Shown here: piece after piece, positions 25,347 to 34,768 of the stretch
Layout of the letters: every line of letters begins with the position of its first letter
Numbering within the stretch: the stretch's first letter is position 1
Assembly: GCA_943329075.2 (NCBI GenBank)
Contig: CALQCM020000006.1
Coordinates: 62,001-126,000, forward strand
Origin: Chitinophaga pinensis
GTDB lineage: Bacteria; Pseudomonadota; Gammaproteobacteria; Burkholderiales; SG8-41
Length of the DNA: 64,000 nt
Direction: 5' to 3'
Notes under the pieces: model-generated
What the model was told of the DNA's origin: nothing
The model's input: the letters and a program-made list of their open reading frames with translations, nothing else
The model's database searches: none
Position numbers and translations under genes: made by a program

Positions 25347-26507
25347 TTATCTCCGGAAGATGACGGATTCACCGAGGAAACTGCCGTACTGGATGATCTC
25401 GGCATCCTTGACCTGGCGCTCGCCGCATTCGTGACGCAACTGGCGCGTCACTTCGACAAACAGGTTCCAGCCGATCATGTGGCCTTCGGACAACAGACCA
25501 CCCGAGGTATTGACCGGCAGTTCGCCACCGAGTTCGATGCGCCCGTTTTTGACGAACTCGCGCGCCTCGCCCGGCCCGCAGAAACCGAAACGCTCAAGAC
25601 CGAACAGCACCAGCGGAGAAAACGCGTCGTAGGTGATCAACGCGTCGACGTCTTTGTGCGTGATGCCGGCCATCTGGTAGGCGTAAAGGTCTTCCTTGGT
25701 CGGCTTGTATTTGTAGACTTCCTGCTGTGCCACACCGAGGCCCGGCAGCGTCAGATTGTGGAACTGGCGGCCGGCGTGCACGCCCTGCATGCCCGAGATA
25801 TAAACCGGCGGCTTCTTGCAGTCTTTCGCGCGTTCGGCCGAGGTGATGATGATGCAGGCGCCGCCGTCGTTGTTCTGGCAGCAGTCAAAGAGACGCAGCG
25901 GTTCGACGATCCAGCGCGATTTTAGATAATCCTCACGCGTCATCGGATCGCGCCGCATCGCGTTTGGATTGAGGCGCGCGTGTTTGCGGAAGGCCATTGC
26001 AATCGGCGCCAGATCTTCGTTGCTGCCGCCGTACATGTGAAAGTAGCGCTGCGCGGCGATCGCCGCACCGAACACCGGCCCCATCGCGCCGTAGGCGGGA
26101 CTTTCACCGTGCGGGCCCAAGCCCTGCCGCCACATTTCAGTATCGGCCGTCTGGCCGTAGGACTTGCGGCGGCGGCCGTGCACGATGGCAACAGCCTTTG
26201 CCATGCCGGTGGCCACCGCCATCGCGGCGTGCTGCAGCATCGGCGCGATGAAGCGGCCGTGGCTCCAGCCCTGATAGGCGTAACGCACATCGGTGCCGAC
26301 GGCTTCGAGGAAGCGGTCGTAGTCGTAACCATAAGCGAGCTGGATGACGCCATCGACGTCGCCGCGCTCAAGTCCGGCGTCGTCGAGCGCTTCCTGGTAA
26401 CACTGCACCGCGAGTTCAAGCGCAGTGTTCTCCGGATACGCGCCCATTTTCAGGCCGACGCCGACAATGGCGGTCTTATCGCGCAGTGCTTGCGCCACTT
26501 CAGTCAT
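25347..26507 (-). CDS. SCP2-type thiolase / lipid-transfer-like protein
   Basis: 386 residues. The thiolase fold is seen in TAIVGVGLKMGAYP, the C-terminal VNTSGGLLSEGHMIGWN and LFDCCQNNDGGACIIITSAE. The nucleophilic Cys expected near residue 90 is absent (LQHAAMAVATGMAKA), as in non-decarboxylating thiolase-fold proteins that pair with DUF35 subunits in retro-aldol cleavage of CoA esters. With the adjacent DUF35 gene this suggests side-chain degradation of a CoA thioester; that role is inference. Confidence 0.88.
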   Translation of the reverse strand: MTEVAQALRDKTAIVGVGLKMGAYPENTALELAVQCYQEALDDAGLERGDVDGVIQLAYGYDYDRFLEAVGTDVRYAYQGWSHGRFIAPMLQHAAMAVATGMAKAVAIVHGRRRKSYGQTADTEMWRQGLGPHGESPAYGAMGPVFGAAIAAQRYFHMYGGSNEDLAPIAMAFRKHARLNPNAMRRDPMTREDYLKSRWIVEPLRLFDCCQNNDGGACIIITSAERAKDCKKPPVYISGMQGVHAGRQFHNLTLPGLGVAQQEVYKYKPTKEDLYAYQMAGITHKDVDALITYDAFSPLVLFGLERFGFCGPGEAREFVKNGRIELGGELPVNTSGGLLSEGHMIGWNLFVEVTRQLRHECGERQVKDAEIIQYGSFLGESVIFRR

Positions 26508-26562
26508 CTTATCTTCCCCTTTGCAGATACGGCGCGCGCACGGCGCCAGAAAATTCTTGCGG

Positions 26563-27540
26563 CTATTCCTTCGGCAGCTTGGCCGCCTCGACGATGGTGG
26601 CGTAACGGGCCATCTCGCTCTTCAGCAACGCGCCCAGTTGCTCCGGCGAACCGGGCCACGGGTCAATGCCGGCCGCGGCCATTTTCTCGCGCGCCTCGCG
26701 GCCTTCCATGCTTTTGATGACTTCACGATTGAGTTTCATAATGATCTCGCGCGGCGTGCCGACGGGTGCGAACATGCCGTACCAGATCGACATCTGAAAT
26801 TTCGGAAAGCCCGCCTCTTTCGAGGTCGGCACGTTGGGCAGTGTTGCCACGCGATTTTCCGACAGCACCGCCAGCGGTCGCACCTTGCCGGCGTTGATCA
26901 GCGGCAGCACCGAGGCCACCGAGACGATCACCTCGTCGATTTCGCCGCCGATCAGGGCGACTGTCGCTACTGTCGCGCCCTTATAGGGCACGTGGGTTAT
27001 GTCGATCTTCTCAAGATATTTCAGCAGCTCGTTGGCCAGATGGTTGGTGGTGCCCGCGCCACCCGAACCGAAGTTCAATTTGCCCGGCTTCGCACGCGCC
27101 AGTGCCACAAAATCCTTGAGCGTCTTGGTCGGCACCGAAGGATGCACGAGCATCACGTTTTCGATCGAGGCCAGCCGCGCCACCGGCGCAAAATCCTTGA
27201 GCGGATCGTATTGCAGCGATTTATACAGCGACGGACTGAGTGCCAGCACCGGTGACGTCACCGTCAGCGTATAGCCGTCAGCCGGCGCTTTCGCCAACTG
27301 GGTCATCGCCACATTGCCGCCGGCGCCGGGCCGGTTGTCGGGGATCACGTTCTCGCCGAGTTGTTCGCCGAGTTTCTGCGCGACCACACGGCCGACCATG
27401 TCGCTCGGCGCGCCAGGCGGAAACGGCAGGATCATGCGGATCGGTTTCGACGGATAGTTTTGCGCCAGCGCGGTACCGCACAAAAACGCAAGGCTCAACG
27501 GCGCGATCAGAACGGCACAGCGCAGACGACTGAAATTCAT
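26563..27540 (-). CDS. Bug/TctC periplasmic solute receptor 6
   Basis: 325 residues from the ATG at 27540; the longer frame to 27771 overlaps the divergent gene. Leader MNFSRLRCAVLIAPLSLAF, cleavage after TALAQ. Motifs: RMILPFPPGAPSD, APADGYTLTV, VHPSVPTKT, HVPYKGA, PTSKEAGFPKFQ. It is 55 bp upstream of the thiolase gene on the same strand, so receptor, thiolase and DUF35 probably form one operon. Confidence 0.93.
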   Translation of the reverse strand: MNFSRLRCAVLIAPLSLAFLCGTALAQNYPSKPIRMILPFPPGAPSDMVGRVVAQKLGEQLGENVIPDNRPGAGGNVAMTQLAKAPADGYTLTVTSPVLALSPSLYKSLQYDPLKDFAPVARLASIENVMLVHPSVPTKTLKDFVALARAKPGKLNFGSGGAGTTNHLANELLKYLEKIDITHVPYKGATVATVALIGGEIDEVIVSVASVLPLINAGKVRPLAVLSENRVATLPNVPTSKEAGFPKFQMSIWYGMFAPVGTPREIIMKLNREVIKSMEGREAREKMAAAGIDPWPGSPEQLGALLKSEMARYATIVEAAKLPKE

Positions 27541-27764
27541 AGGGGTTCCCGCGGGATCCGGCGCGCGGTGCGCCGGGAGACCGCATGTTCGATTTGTTGG
27601 AGGCGCTATTTTACGGGCGCCGGCGGTCAGGGGCAAATGACCGGCGAAGTAATTCAACCCCAACACACCGCCGCGATGAAGGAAACAATTTTTCACTGCC
27701 GTACTTTTTACGTGGTCTTGCGTAAAATAATCTGCAGCGCCTGCAAAACACCTAAAGGAACGCC

Positions 27765-28244
27765 ATGACAACCGCCGAAAACCCCAGACCGCCGTTCCCG
27801 CCTTTTGACGCCGTCACTGCCGCGCAGAAGGTGCGCATGGCCGAGGACGCCTGGAACACGCGCGACCCGGTGAAAGTCTCGCTCGCCTACACGCCCGACA
27901 GCGTGTGGCGCAACCGCGCCGAGTTTCTGTCAGGTCGCGAGGACATCGTCGAATTTCTTACGCGCAAATGGAACAGGGAACTCGAGTACCGGCTGATCAA
28001 GGAGCTGTGGGCGTTTCACGGCAACCGCATCGCCGTGCGCTTTGCCTATGAATGGCGCGACGACTCCGGCCACTGGTTCCGCTCTTACGGCAACGAGAAT
28101 TGGGAATTCAGCGCGACGGGATTCATGCAGCGCCGCATCGCCAGCATCAACGACATGCCGATTGCGGAAAACGAACGCAAATACTTCTGGCCGCTCGGCC
28201 GCCGGCCCGACGATCACCCGGGTCTTTCTGAACTGGGTCTTTAG
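27765..28244 (+). CDS. DUF1348 (NTF2-like) small protein
   Basis: 159 residues with AAAGGA before the ATG. It matches the DUF1348 nuclear-transport-factor-2-like family: [73 protein letters not shown]. Members are about 150 residues, cytoplasmic and without assigned activity. Its 3' end overlaps the convergent amidohydrolase by 4 bp. Confidence 0.92.
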   Translation: MTTAENPRPPFPPFDAVTAAQKVRMAEDAWNTRDPVKVSLAYTPDSVWRNRAEFLSGREDIVEFLTRKWNRELEYRLIKELWAFHGNRIAVRFAYEWRDDSGHWFRSYGNENWEFSATGFMQRRIASINDMPIAENERKYFWPLGRRPDDHPGLSELGL

Positions 28245-29110
28245 AAGCCGTAGAGCTGCGCCGGATTGTCGACGAGAATTTTCCTGCGCAGTTCCGCGTC
28301 CGGCGCCCACACCGCCAAAAGATCCAGCAGATCGGCGTCGTTCGGCATGAAGCCGTCGAACACCACGTGCGGCCAGTCGCTGCCCCACAGCACGCGGTCG
28401 GGGCCGGCGGCAATGATGGCCTGCGCGAACGGCGTCACCTGCGGATAAGGCGGACGCGGATCACCGAAACGCATCGGCGCCGACAGCTTCACCCAGCAGC
28501 GCTTTTCGCGCAGCATCTGCAGCATCAACTGGAAACCGGGTTCCTTGATCGTCGCCTCCGGCGGCATGTGGCCGAGATGATCGATGACGATTTCGACGCC
28601 GAGTTTGTCAAAGCGCGGTGCGAATTCAGGCAACCGGCGCGCGTCGAGATGAAACTGCGCATGCCAGCCCAGCGGTTTGATGCGCGCGACGATCGCTTCG
28701 AGATGGCGCAATTCAGTCTCGGCATCGTAATAGGGATTGAAACGCACACCGCGAAAGCCGGCCGCGTGCATTTCGCGCAGTTGTGCGTCGGTAAAATCAG
28801 GATTGGGCAGCGCAATCGCGCGCCAGCGGCCGTTGGACGCGCGCAACGCCGCCAGCGCACCGCTGGTGTCGCGCGGCAGCACCGTCTGCACGATCACCGC
28901 GCGCTCGATGCCGAGTGCATTGATCATATTGCAGTATTCGTCGAGACCGGCGTCCGGCGGCGTGTACGGCGGGTGGTCGATGTAGGGTTTGCTGAAGAGA
29001 TGAAAATGCGTGTCGCAGGCGCCGGCCGGCACTTCGATTTTTGGTTTGCGCGTGGCGAGATCGGGCGTGTGGCAGGGTATGCCGCGCAGTGTGTGTCGGG
29101 TTTCGGCCAT
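28241..29110 (-). CDS. amidohydrolase-family hydrolase (LigI / 2-pyrone-4,6-dicarboxylate lactonase-like)
   Basis: 289 residues, cytoplasmic. The TIM-barrel metal motif DTHFHLF (residues 33-39), [10 protein letters not shown], the HLGHMPP strand and WGSDWPH near the C-terminus match the LigI-like branch, which opens lactones of dicarboxylic acids. It is the last gene of a minus-strand unit with receptor 7 and the two-domain CMD selenoprotein (38 bp gap), suggesting all three serve one substrate. Confidence 0.88.
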   Translation of the reverse strand: MAETRHTLRGIPCHTPDLATRKPKIEVPAGACDTHFHLFSKPYIDHPPYTPPDAGLDEYCNMINALGIERAVIVQTVLPRDTSGALAALRASNGRWRAIALPNPDFTDAQLREMHAAGFRGVRFNPYYDAETELRHLEAIVARIKPLGWHAQFHLDARRLPEFAPRFDKLGVEIVIDHLGHMPPEATIKEPGFQLMLQMLREKRCWVKLSAPMRFGDPRPPYPQVTPFAQAIIAAGPDRVLWGSDWPHVVFDGFMPNDADLLDLLAVWAPDAELRRKILVDNPAQLYGF

Positions 29111-29148
29111 TGACGACTCCGGGATGGGAATAACGAATTGAACCGGGT

Positions 29149-30525
29149 TTACCCGGGGCCGGCGTCGATCTGCGGCAATACCGCCGGCCAGTCGGCGACA
29201 ACCCGCTCGATATAGCGCCTGAGCCGCGCCGGATCGGCAACAACCGTTGCATACAATGCGAAAATTTCAGATGCGGGTTCAAGCGGTACGCGCAGCGCGT
29301 TGTAGATCAGATCCGCATTGCTGGTGATCGCACATAGCGCAGTCATCTCGACCACTTCAGCATCGCTAAAGTGTTTCTTCAGCTCGCTGAAAACCGCCTC
29401 GTCGCGCTTGGCGGTATTCGGCGCCACCAGCGCCGCCCACGCAATGGCGGCCCGCTCGCGAGGCGAAAATTCCGGTGCGGTCGCCGCATCGGTACGCTTC
29501 AACGCGACCAGTTGCGACTCGGAAAGGCCCGTGGCGCCTGCGAGCACGGTGTGATGCGCGATCATGTATTTCGCGCCGTGCAGGTGATGGGTCTTCAACA
29601 TTATCATCAGCCGCAGCGGTGCCGGCAGGATGCTGCCGGCACCATCGCGTTCAAATGCAAAGTAAAACGGCACAAACATCTTGGCGACATGCGGCGTGTG
29701 CGCCCAGACTTTCGCCGCATTGGTCGTGCCGCCGAGCAATGCACTGGCCGCCGTGATAAATCGCGCGCCATCGGCGCCCGTCGTGTTGGTATCGAGAACC
29801 GGCACGCGGCAGCCGCGCGTATCTCCGGCCGGCAACGCGGCGGGGCTTGCAACGGTCGTCAGCGCCGCCGCTTTTGGAAACTCGTCCGGCCAGTGTTCGA
29901 GAATGCGTTCGAGATAAGCCTTGAGTTTCGCCGGATCGGCGCGCACCGAGGTGCGAATCTTGTCGACCTCGTGCTGCTCTTCGATCGGCAAACGCATTGA
30001 ATCCTGAAACCGGTTCGACTGCCCGAAGAGGCCGCAAACCGCGGTCAGCTCGACAAATTCCGCATCGCTGAAATGCGCTTTGACTTCGGCTGCAATGTCG
30101 TCGCGGTCACGCGCGGTGTTTCTCGCCACATGTTCGGCCCACAGCACCGCAGCCCTTTCGCGCGGCGCAAAATGCGTCGAAGTGAGATAGTCATCTGAAC
30201 TGATCGCCGCGACCTGTTCATCGGTAATGCCGGACGCCAGACCTAGCGCCGTATTGTGGGCTATTCAGTAATTGCAGGTATTGACGTGACTGGTTTTGAG
30301 TATGGCCATTTCCTTGATACGACACGACAGTACGCCGCCGGCACCCTCGCGCTGCAGCACGGTACCGGCCGGCAACTGGAATTTGGCAATGTAGGGAATA
30401 TGGCCCCAGACACGTGTTGAATTCGGCACACGTCCGCGCATCTGCGCGCTGGCCTCAAAGAAACGAGCGGTCTCGCCGGTGGCGGTTTCAAGCTCAAGAA
30501 TCGGTGCCCTAACTTCGTAGACCAT
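29149..30525 (-). CDS. two-domain CMD/AhpD-like selenoprotein (in-frame UGA at 30265-30267)
   Basis: 458 residues if UGA codon 87 is read as selenocysteine; without it only an 86-residue stub and an orphan 332-residue frame remain, in the same phase. AAAGGAAAG precedes the ATG at 30525. Domain 1 (about 1-200) has VNTCNY-UGA-IAHN, where the AhpD family has C-x-x-C-x-x-H; the downstream sequence continues the fold without a break (APRERAAVLWAEHVARN). Domain 2 (about 210-458) repeats it but reads HGAKYMIAHH, so Cys and Sec are replaced by Ala318 and Met321. Only domain 1 can do thiol/selenol redox chemistry. A hairpin follows the UGA. The receptor gene ends 27 bp upstream and the amidohydrolase follows. 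Alternative: a pseudogene with one nonsense mutation, made unlikely by the same UGA in two relatives nearby. Confidence 0.85.
30233..30250 (-). promoter_or_regulatory. putative bacterial SECIS hairpin of the two-domain CMD gene
   Basis: Starting 15 nt after the UGA, GGCGCTA pairs with TGGCGTC (7 bp, two G-U) around the loop GGTC. The loop equals the GGUC of the E. coli fdhF SECIS as I remember it. G-U is 23-24 nt after the UGA. Confidence 0.75.
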
Positions 30526-30552
30526 GCGTGCTTTCCTTTACAGGTTGCGTTT

Positions 30553-31530
30553 TCAATCAATGCTGACGCGGGTCGTGCGAAAACTTTTTCTGAGTGATTC
30601 GAGATCGTTTTTCATGAATGCCGCAAATTCCTCCGGCTGATCGCCAACGACCACATAACCCAGGTCAGTCAGCCGCCGGTTGATTTCCGCATTGCCGATC
30701 GCCGCCAGCACCGCATTGCGCAACGTCGTCACAATGGCCTTCGGCGTTTTCAGCGGCAACACGATGCCGTACCAGTTGCCCGCCGCATAGTTCGGATAAC
30801 CCGCCTCGGCAATGGTCGGCACATTGGGTAGAAGCGGGCTGCGTTTCGCGGAAGTCAGCGCCAGCAGGCGCAGACTTCCATGCTGTATATGCGGCAGCGT
30901 CGAGGCAATCGGTCCGAACATCAATTGTGTTTCGCCCGTCAGCACTGCAGTCAATGCCTCACCGCCACCGCGGTAAGGCACGTGCAGCAGATCAACACCC
31001 GCCATTGCGGCGAACAATGCGCCGGCCGAATACGACGGCGCACCCGTGCCGGCAGAACCAAAGCTCACCGCGCCGGGTCGCGACTTGGCCAGTTTGACCA
31101 ATTCTGTAATCGATTTCGCCGGCAGCGACGGATGCGCAACGACTGCATTCGGCGCGTTCGCAATCTGGGTCACCGGCGTGAAATCACGCAACAAATCATA
31201 CGGCAGCTTGCTCGACAAAGCGGCGGCTACCGTATGCGTCGCACTCACCTGCAGAATTGTGTATCCGTCGGGCACCGCCTTCGCCACGTATTCAGAACCG
31301 ATTGTGCCCGAAGCACCGGTGCGGTTCTCCACCACCACCTGCTGACCGAGCGCCGCGGTCATGCCGCCACCGACCAGACGGCCGATCACATCGGCACCGC
31401 TACCCGCTGAGGTTGAAACGATAAACCGCAGTGGTTTAACCGGAAACGACTGCGCAATCGCAGCGCCGGCGTGCATAGTGATCAACGCAAAGATCGCCAA
31501 ACGCATTTTCCAAATTAATTCCGACACCAT
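30553..31530 (-). CDS. Bug/TctC periplasmic solute receptor 7
   Basis: 325 residues from 31530; an ATG at 31506 would give 317 and is also plausible. Leader ends AGAAIAQ before SFPVKPLRFIV. Motifs: STSAGSGADVIGRL, VPDGYTILQ, AHPSLPAKS, HVPYRGG, PTIAEAGYPNYA. First gene of the unit receptor, CMD selenoprotein, amidohydrolase. The 97-bp gap to the divergent CMD gene at 31628 should hold both promoters. Confidence 0.92.
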   Translation of the reverse strand: MVSELIWKMRLAIFALITMHAGAAIAQSFPVKPLRFIVSTSAGSGADVIGRLVGGGMTAALGQQVVVENRTGASGTIGSEYVAKAVPDGYTILQVSATHTVAAALSSKLPYDLLRDFTPVTQIANAPNAVVAHPSLPAKSITELVKLAKSRPGAVSFGSAGTGAPSYSAGALFAAMAGVDLLHVPYRGGGEALTAVLTGETQLMFGPIASTLPHIQHGSLRLLALTSAKRSPLLPNVPTIAEAGYPNYAAGNWYGIVLPLKTPKAIVTTLRNAVLAAIGNAEINRRLTDLGYVVVGDQPEEFAAFMKNDLESLRKSFRTTRVSID

Positions 31531-31627
31531 GCCGTAGATCCCAGTTGATTTTTGAATCACATTTGCAACGCGCTACGTTAACATATCCACTACACCGCCA
31601 CGACACCACTTTCAGGAAGGACAAACG

Positions 31628-32260
31628 ATGACGCAACGACTGCACGGCATTACCGACAACGAAGCCACCGGCATGGCCAAAGAGGTCATCGACTCCTGCG
31701 CTGCACTTTTGGGACGCGTCGCCAATCTCCAGCGCATCCTGAATCACAGTCCTGAACTGGCAAAATGGGTACTCGGTCTCGTCGTGGCGGTGCGTCAACC
31801 CGCCGCGGGTGCCGTATCGGATGTCCGCTTGCGCAATCTCGCTACGTTGAAAACATCAACGCTCAACGGTTGCCAATATTGAACAGAACACAATCGGGTG
31901 CTTGGTCAAGCACTGGGACTCACCGATGCCGAGTTTGACGCACTGCAGGGCGATTACCGGCAAAGCGCTCTCTTCAACGAACGCGAAAAAGCCGTACTCG
32001 CATGGGCCGAGGCGATGACGCTGAACACGGCCAAACAAAGCGGCAAACATTGGGACGACCTGCGGCGCCTGTTCAGCGATGCCGAAATCGTGGAAATTTC
32101 GCTGATCACGGGACTCTTCAACATGATCAACCGGCTCAACGATTCGTTCCGCACCGAACTCGAACCCGCCGAGGTCAACCGCCGCCAGGGCGGCGCCCTC
32201 GGTGTCTCACTGTCGGCGCTCAACGAATACGGCTGCCGGGTCTGCGCGGCCCGCACCTGA
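31628..32260 (+). CDS. CMD/AhpD-like selenoprotein (in-frame UGA at 31880-31882)
   Basis: 210 residues with UGA codon 85 as selenocysteine. AGGAAGG precedes the ATG. The motif is LNGCQY-UGA-TEHN, aligned exactly with the relatives at 29149 and 34038: C-x-Y-Sec-x-x-H-N. After the UGA the same frame gives VLGQALGLTDAEFDALQ, then EREKAVLAWAEAMTLNTA and a typical C-terminal helix pair (VEISLITGLFNMINRLND). Family members reduce peroxides or disulfides through the CxxC pair; Sec at the second position would raise reactivity. It is divergent from receptor 7 and converges with the selenoprotein-B-like gene, 10 bp apart. Confidence 0.87.
31897..31914 (+). promoter_or_regulatory. putative bacterial SECIS hairpin of the CMD gene at 31628
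   Basis: GGTGCTT pairs with AAGCACT (six Watson-Crick pairs plus one G-U) around loop GGTC, starting 15 nt after the UGA. Loop sequence and distance are identical to those at 30233. Confidence 0.82.
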
Positions 32261-32270
32261 TCCGGAATCG

Positions 32271-33476
32271 TCAGGCGGTTTCGAGCAACACGCCGCGCGG
32301 CACCAGCGACGTCGCCTGCAGTTTTTGCAGCGAGGCGTCGCTGCTGGCGACGCAGATTTTATACAGGGCCAGAAACGCCTGACCGCAAGCAGTGTCGCGC
32401 CAGAACCAGTTCTGGATCGCATCAGCGTTTGGCGTGCCTGGCCGCGCCGCAGCTGCCTCGTAGTAGTAGTTACGCAGATCCTCGCAGACGAGCTTGACCG
32501 TTTCGCCGGTGTTGAGTCCGTCGATCGAGGTGATCGTCTGATCGCGCAGAAACTGCGCCAGCGCCAGCGCCGCTGCCACTGGCGACAACTTGCTCAAGCC
32601 GACCATGCTGTGGCCACGCCGCTCGCGCGCGCGATCGTGCCAGGGCTGCAACGCTTCAACTTCGCGCACCAGCACCGCATCAGGACTACTGTCGGCCGCC
32701 TGCGCAAAACTGACCGGACAGGCAACACCCTGCGCCTCGTCATCCGACGCGGGTGCGTCTTCCGGATAGTCGGCGAGCACCGGACCTGACGGCGCTTCGA
32801 GCAGCCTTAACGCCGCCGTCAACACCCGCGCCTGAAATGCCGCGTCGTTCGGCACACCGAACGGACGACCGAGCATGAACGAGACCCACAACGCGCGCGG
32901 CGGATTGATCGCCATGGTGTGCTCGCGAATCAGCGAGATCTGCGTGGTGGCGACCCCCGCCGCTTCGATGAACTGCCCGAGTGCGCCGACGGCGCACGTG
33001 CAGTTTGGTCATATCGGTGTCAGCAATACCGCATCGACGCGGTCGTCCTTCAATAATTGCGCAAGTTCCTTCGCTTTTGTTTCAAGCTGGCGGATCTGCG
33101 TGGCACCCATGAACGAATAATGGAAATCGGCTACCGCACCGACGACGCCCTGTTTCGCCAGTTCGTTCAGACGGTCGAGCGGAAAGGCAACGTTGTGATC
33201 TTCCTGAAAACCGGTGCGGTCGAAATTCACCGATTGATGGCTCATCACCAGATCGGTGGCCTTCGTATCGCCCGGGATAATCCGGTAATCCGTAGCGCCT
33301 GGTCCGAATGGACGGTCGCCTTTGCGATGCACGCCGGCGGTCGTGACAATTGCAATCCGGCATTGCGCCAGCGGCGGCGGCTTCACCCATGGCCGCGCAT
33401 CCCAGCCGGTCAGCTCCTTCAGTTTGTCGAGCTTGTTCTTGCGGTCCCACTCCGGCAGATCGGCCAAACGCACCAT
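32271..33476 (-). CDS. glycine/betaine/sarcosine/D-proline reductase selenoprotein B-like (in-frame UGA at 33009-33011)
   Basis: 401 residues with UGA codon 156 as selenocysteine. The N-terminal part matches proteobacterial selenoprotein-B-like proteins (MVRLADLPEW, VTTAGVHRKGDRPFG, VMSHQSVNFDRTGFQED, ADFHYSFMGAT, VDAVLLTPI). The frame continues after the UGA with PNCTCAVGALGQFIEAAG and TTQISLIREHTMAINPPRAL, giving a U-x-x-C redox pair as in GrdB/PrdB. In clostridia these enzymes cleave C-N bonds with thioredoxin or a cofactor as reductant; the aerobic proteobacterial versions have no established substrate. The C-terminal ~190 residues extend past the reductase core. No GrdA, GrdC or PrdA partner is nearby. 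GAGGGAAGA precedes the ATG. Confidence 0.87.
32981..32997 (-). promoter_or_regulatory. putative bacterial SECIS hairpin of the selenoprotein-B-like gene
   Basis: GTGCGCC pairs with GGCGCAC, 7 bp without mismatch, loop GTC (or 6 bp with loop CGTCG), starting 12 nt after the UGA. G-U is 19-20 nt after the UGA. Confidence 0.82.
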
Positions 33477-33551
33477 AGGTCTTCCCTCGATTTGAGTCTG
33501 ATAATATCAGTAGTCGTCGGCACCCATTTGAACATTACGGAAAGATTATTT

Positions 33552-33962
33552 ATGTCATCCGCCCCTGTCACCGGCAGTTGTCTGTGCGGCTCGGTTAAAT
33601 TCGAAGCGACCGCGCCCTTCGCAGCGTTTCGTTACTGCCATTGCAGCCGCTGCCGCAAAGCCAGCGGCAGTGCACATGCGGCCAACCTCTTCGTTCCCGA
33701 AACGCAATTCAAATGGACCGCCGGCGAATCGCTGTTGAAGCGTTTCCCGCATCCACAGTCCGAACGTTTTGCGGTGTCGTTCTGTACGAATTGCGGCACC
33801 CGCATGCCGCACAAGGTCAACACCACCGACAACATGCTGATTCCCGCCGGCGTGCTCGACGCTGACCCGGAAACGCGGCCGACCAACAGCATTTTCTGGA
33901 AATCAAAATCGGCGTGGTATATTTCGCCGCACGAATTGCCAAAATTCGGCGACTACAAGTAA
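33552..33962 (+). CDS. GFA (glutathione-dependent formaldehyde-activating-like) zinc protein
   Basis: 136 residues; GGAAAG sits 7 nt before the ATG. The GFA zinc-binding cysteines are in SCLCGSVKFEA, YCHCSRCRKASGSA and FCTNCGTRMPH. The family includes Gfa, which was proposed to help form S-hydroxymethylglutathione, but many members bind other thiols. It heads a plus-strand run with the CMD selenoprotein (76 bp later), acyl-CoA dehydrogenase, Gfo/Idh dehydrogenase and receptor 8. A decayed paralogue is at 44549. Confidence 0.9.
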   Translation: MSSAPVTGSCLCGSVKFEATAPFAAFRYCHCSRCRKASGSAHAANLFVPETQFKWTAGESLLKRFPHPQSERFAVSFCTNCGTRMPHKVNTTDNMLIPAGVLDADPETRPTNSIFWKSKSAWYISPHELPKFGDYK

Positions 33963-34037
33963 GCCGCCGGCTTTTTCGACATCCCCCATCTAAAAAATAT
34001 GCGCCGCCGCACGGTGCAACACTACCAGGAGAACATC

Positions 34038-34664
34038 ATGGCGAGACTGCCTTTTGTCGAAGACAACACTGAATCAAAGGAAGTGCGCGCGGCCTTCGAA
34101 GCTGCGCGTCGTTTCAACGGCCGCGTGGCCAACTCGATGCGCCTCTACGCGCATTCGCCGGCCATCCTTAAGTTCTTGTTGCCCTTGCAAGCCGTGCTGC
34201 AGAAGGACGGCCTCGGCTGCAAGATCGACGCGAAAACGCGTGCGCTGGCCATGATCAAGGTCTCGGCGCTCAACGAATGCAAGTATTGAATTAAGCACAA
34301 TCGCCTGGTTGGGCGAACGGCAGGCTGGAGCGAAGAGCAACTCGAAACCCTGAGCGGCGACGATTACTTGAACAGCGATCTGTTCGGCGAGCGTGAAAAA
34401 GCGGTTATCCGCTGGGCCGAACTGGTCACCTGGAACAAGGCGCGCTACGACGGCGAGGCATTCAAAAAACTGGCCGCACATTTCGACAGCACCGAGATAG
34501 TCGAACTCACCACCGTCGCTGCATTTCGCGGCCTGATGAACCGCTTTATCGACTCGCTGCAGATCGAACTCGAAGGCCCGGAACTGCAGGCCGCCGGCGG
34601 ACGCGCGGCGGCGAGTCAGGAAGACCTGCACGCCTATATCGAAGAACTGGTTAATCTGCGCTAG
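34038..34664 (+). CDS. CMD/AhpD-like selenoprotein (in-frame UGA at 34287-34289)
   Basis: 208 residues with UGA codon 84 as selenocysteine; AGGAGA precedes the ATG at 34038. The site reads LNECKY-UGA-IKHN. The frame then continues with RLVGRTAGWSEEQLETLSGD, EREKAVIRWAELVTWNKA and VELTTVAAFRGLMNRFID, collinear with the CMD gene at 31628, so the UGA lies inside one domain. The preceding segment ALAMIKVSALNEC is the usual helix leading to the AhpD CxxC. It is second in the GFA-led plus-strand unit. Confidence 0.87.
34301..34316 (+). promoter_or_regulatory. putative bacterial SECIS hairpin of the CMD gene at 34038
   Basis: TCGCCT pairs with GGGCGA (6 bp, one G-U) around loop GGTT, starting 12 nt after the UGA. 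G-U is 19-20 nt after the UGA. Confidence 0.75.
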
Positions 34665-34768
34665 CAGGGTTTGTTCGCCGCAGGCGGATCCGGACCAAGA
34701 CGTAACTGCCCGGACCTTGCCGGACCCGGCAGAAAAAATAAAAAAAACCCGGCGAGCACGGAGGTGTC

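Noticed and set aside
29149-34664. The UGA-split genes as plain pseudogenes
   Set aside because: Same codon position in three paralogues, intact frames on both sides, and a conserved hairpin geometry argue against decay. True decay elsewhere in the window shows frameshifts and deletions.
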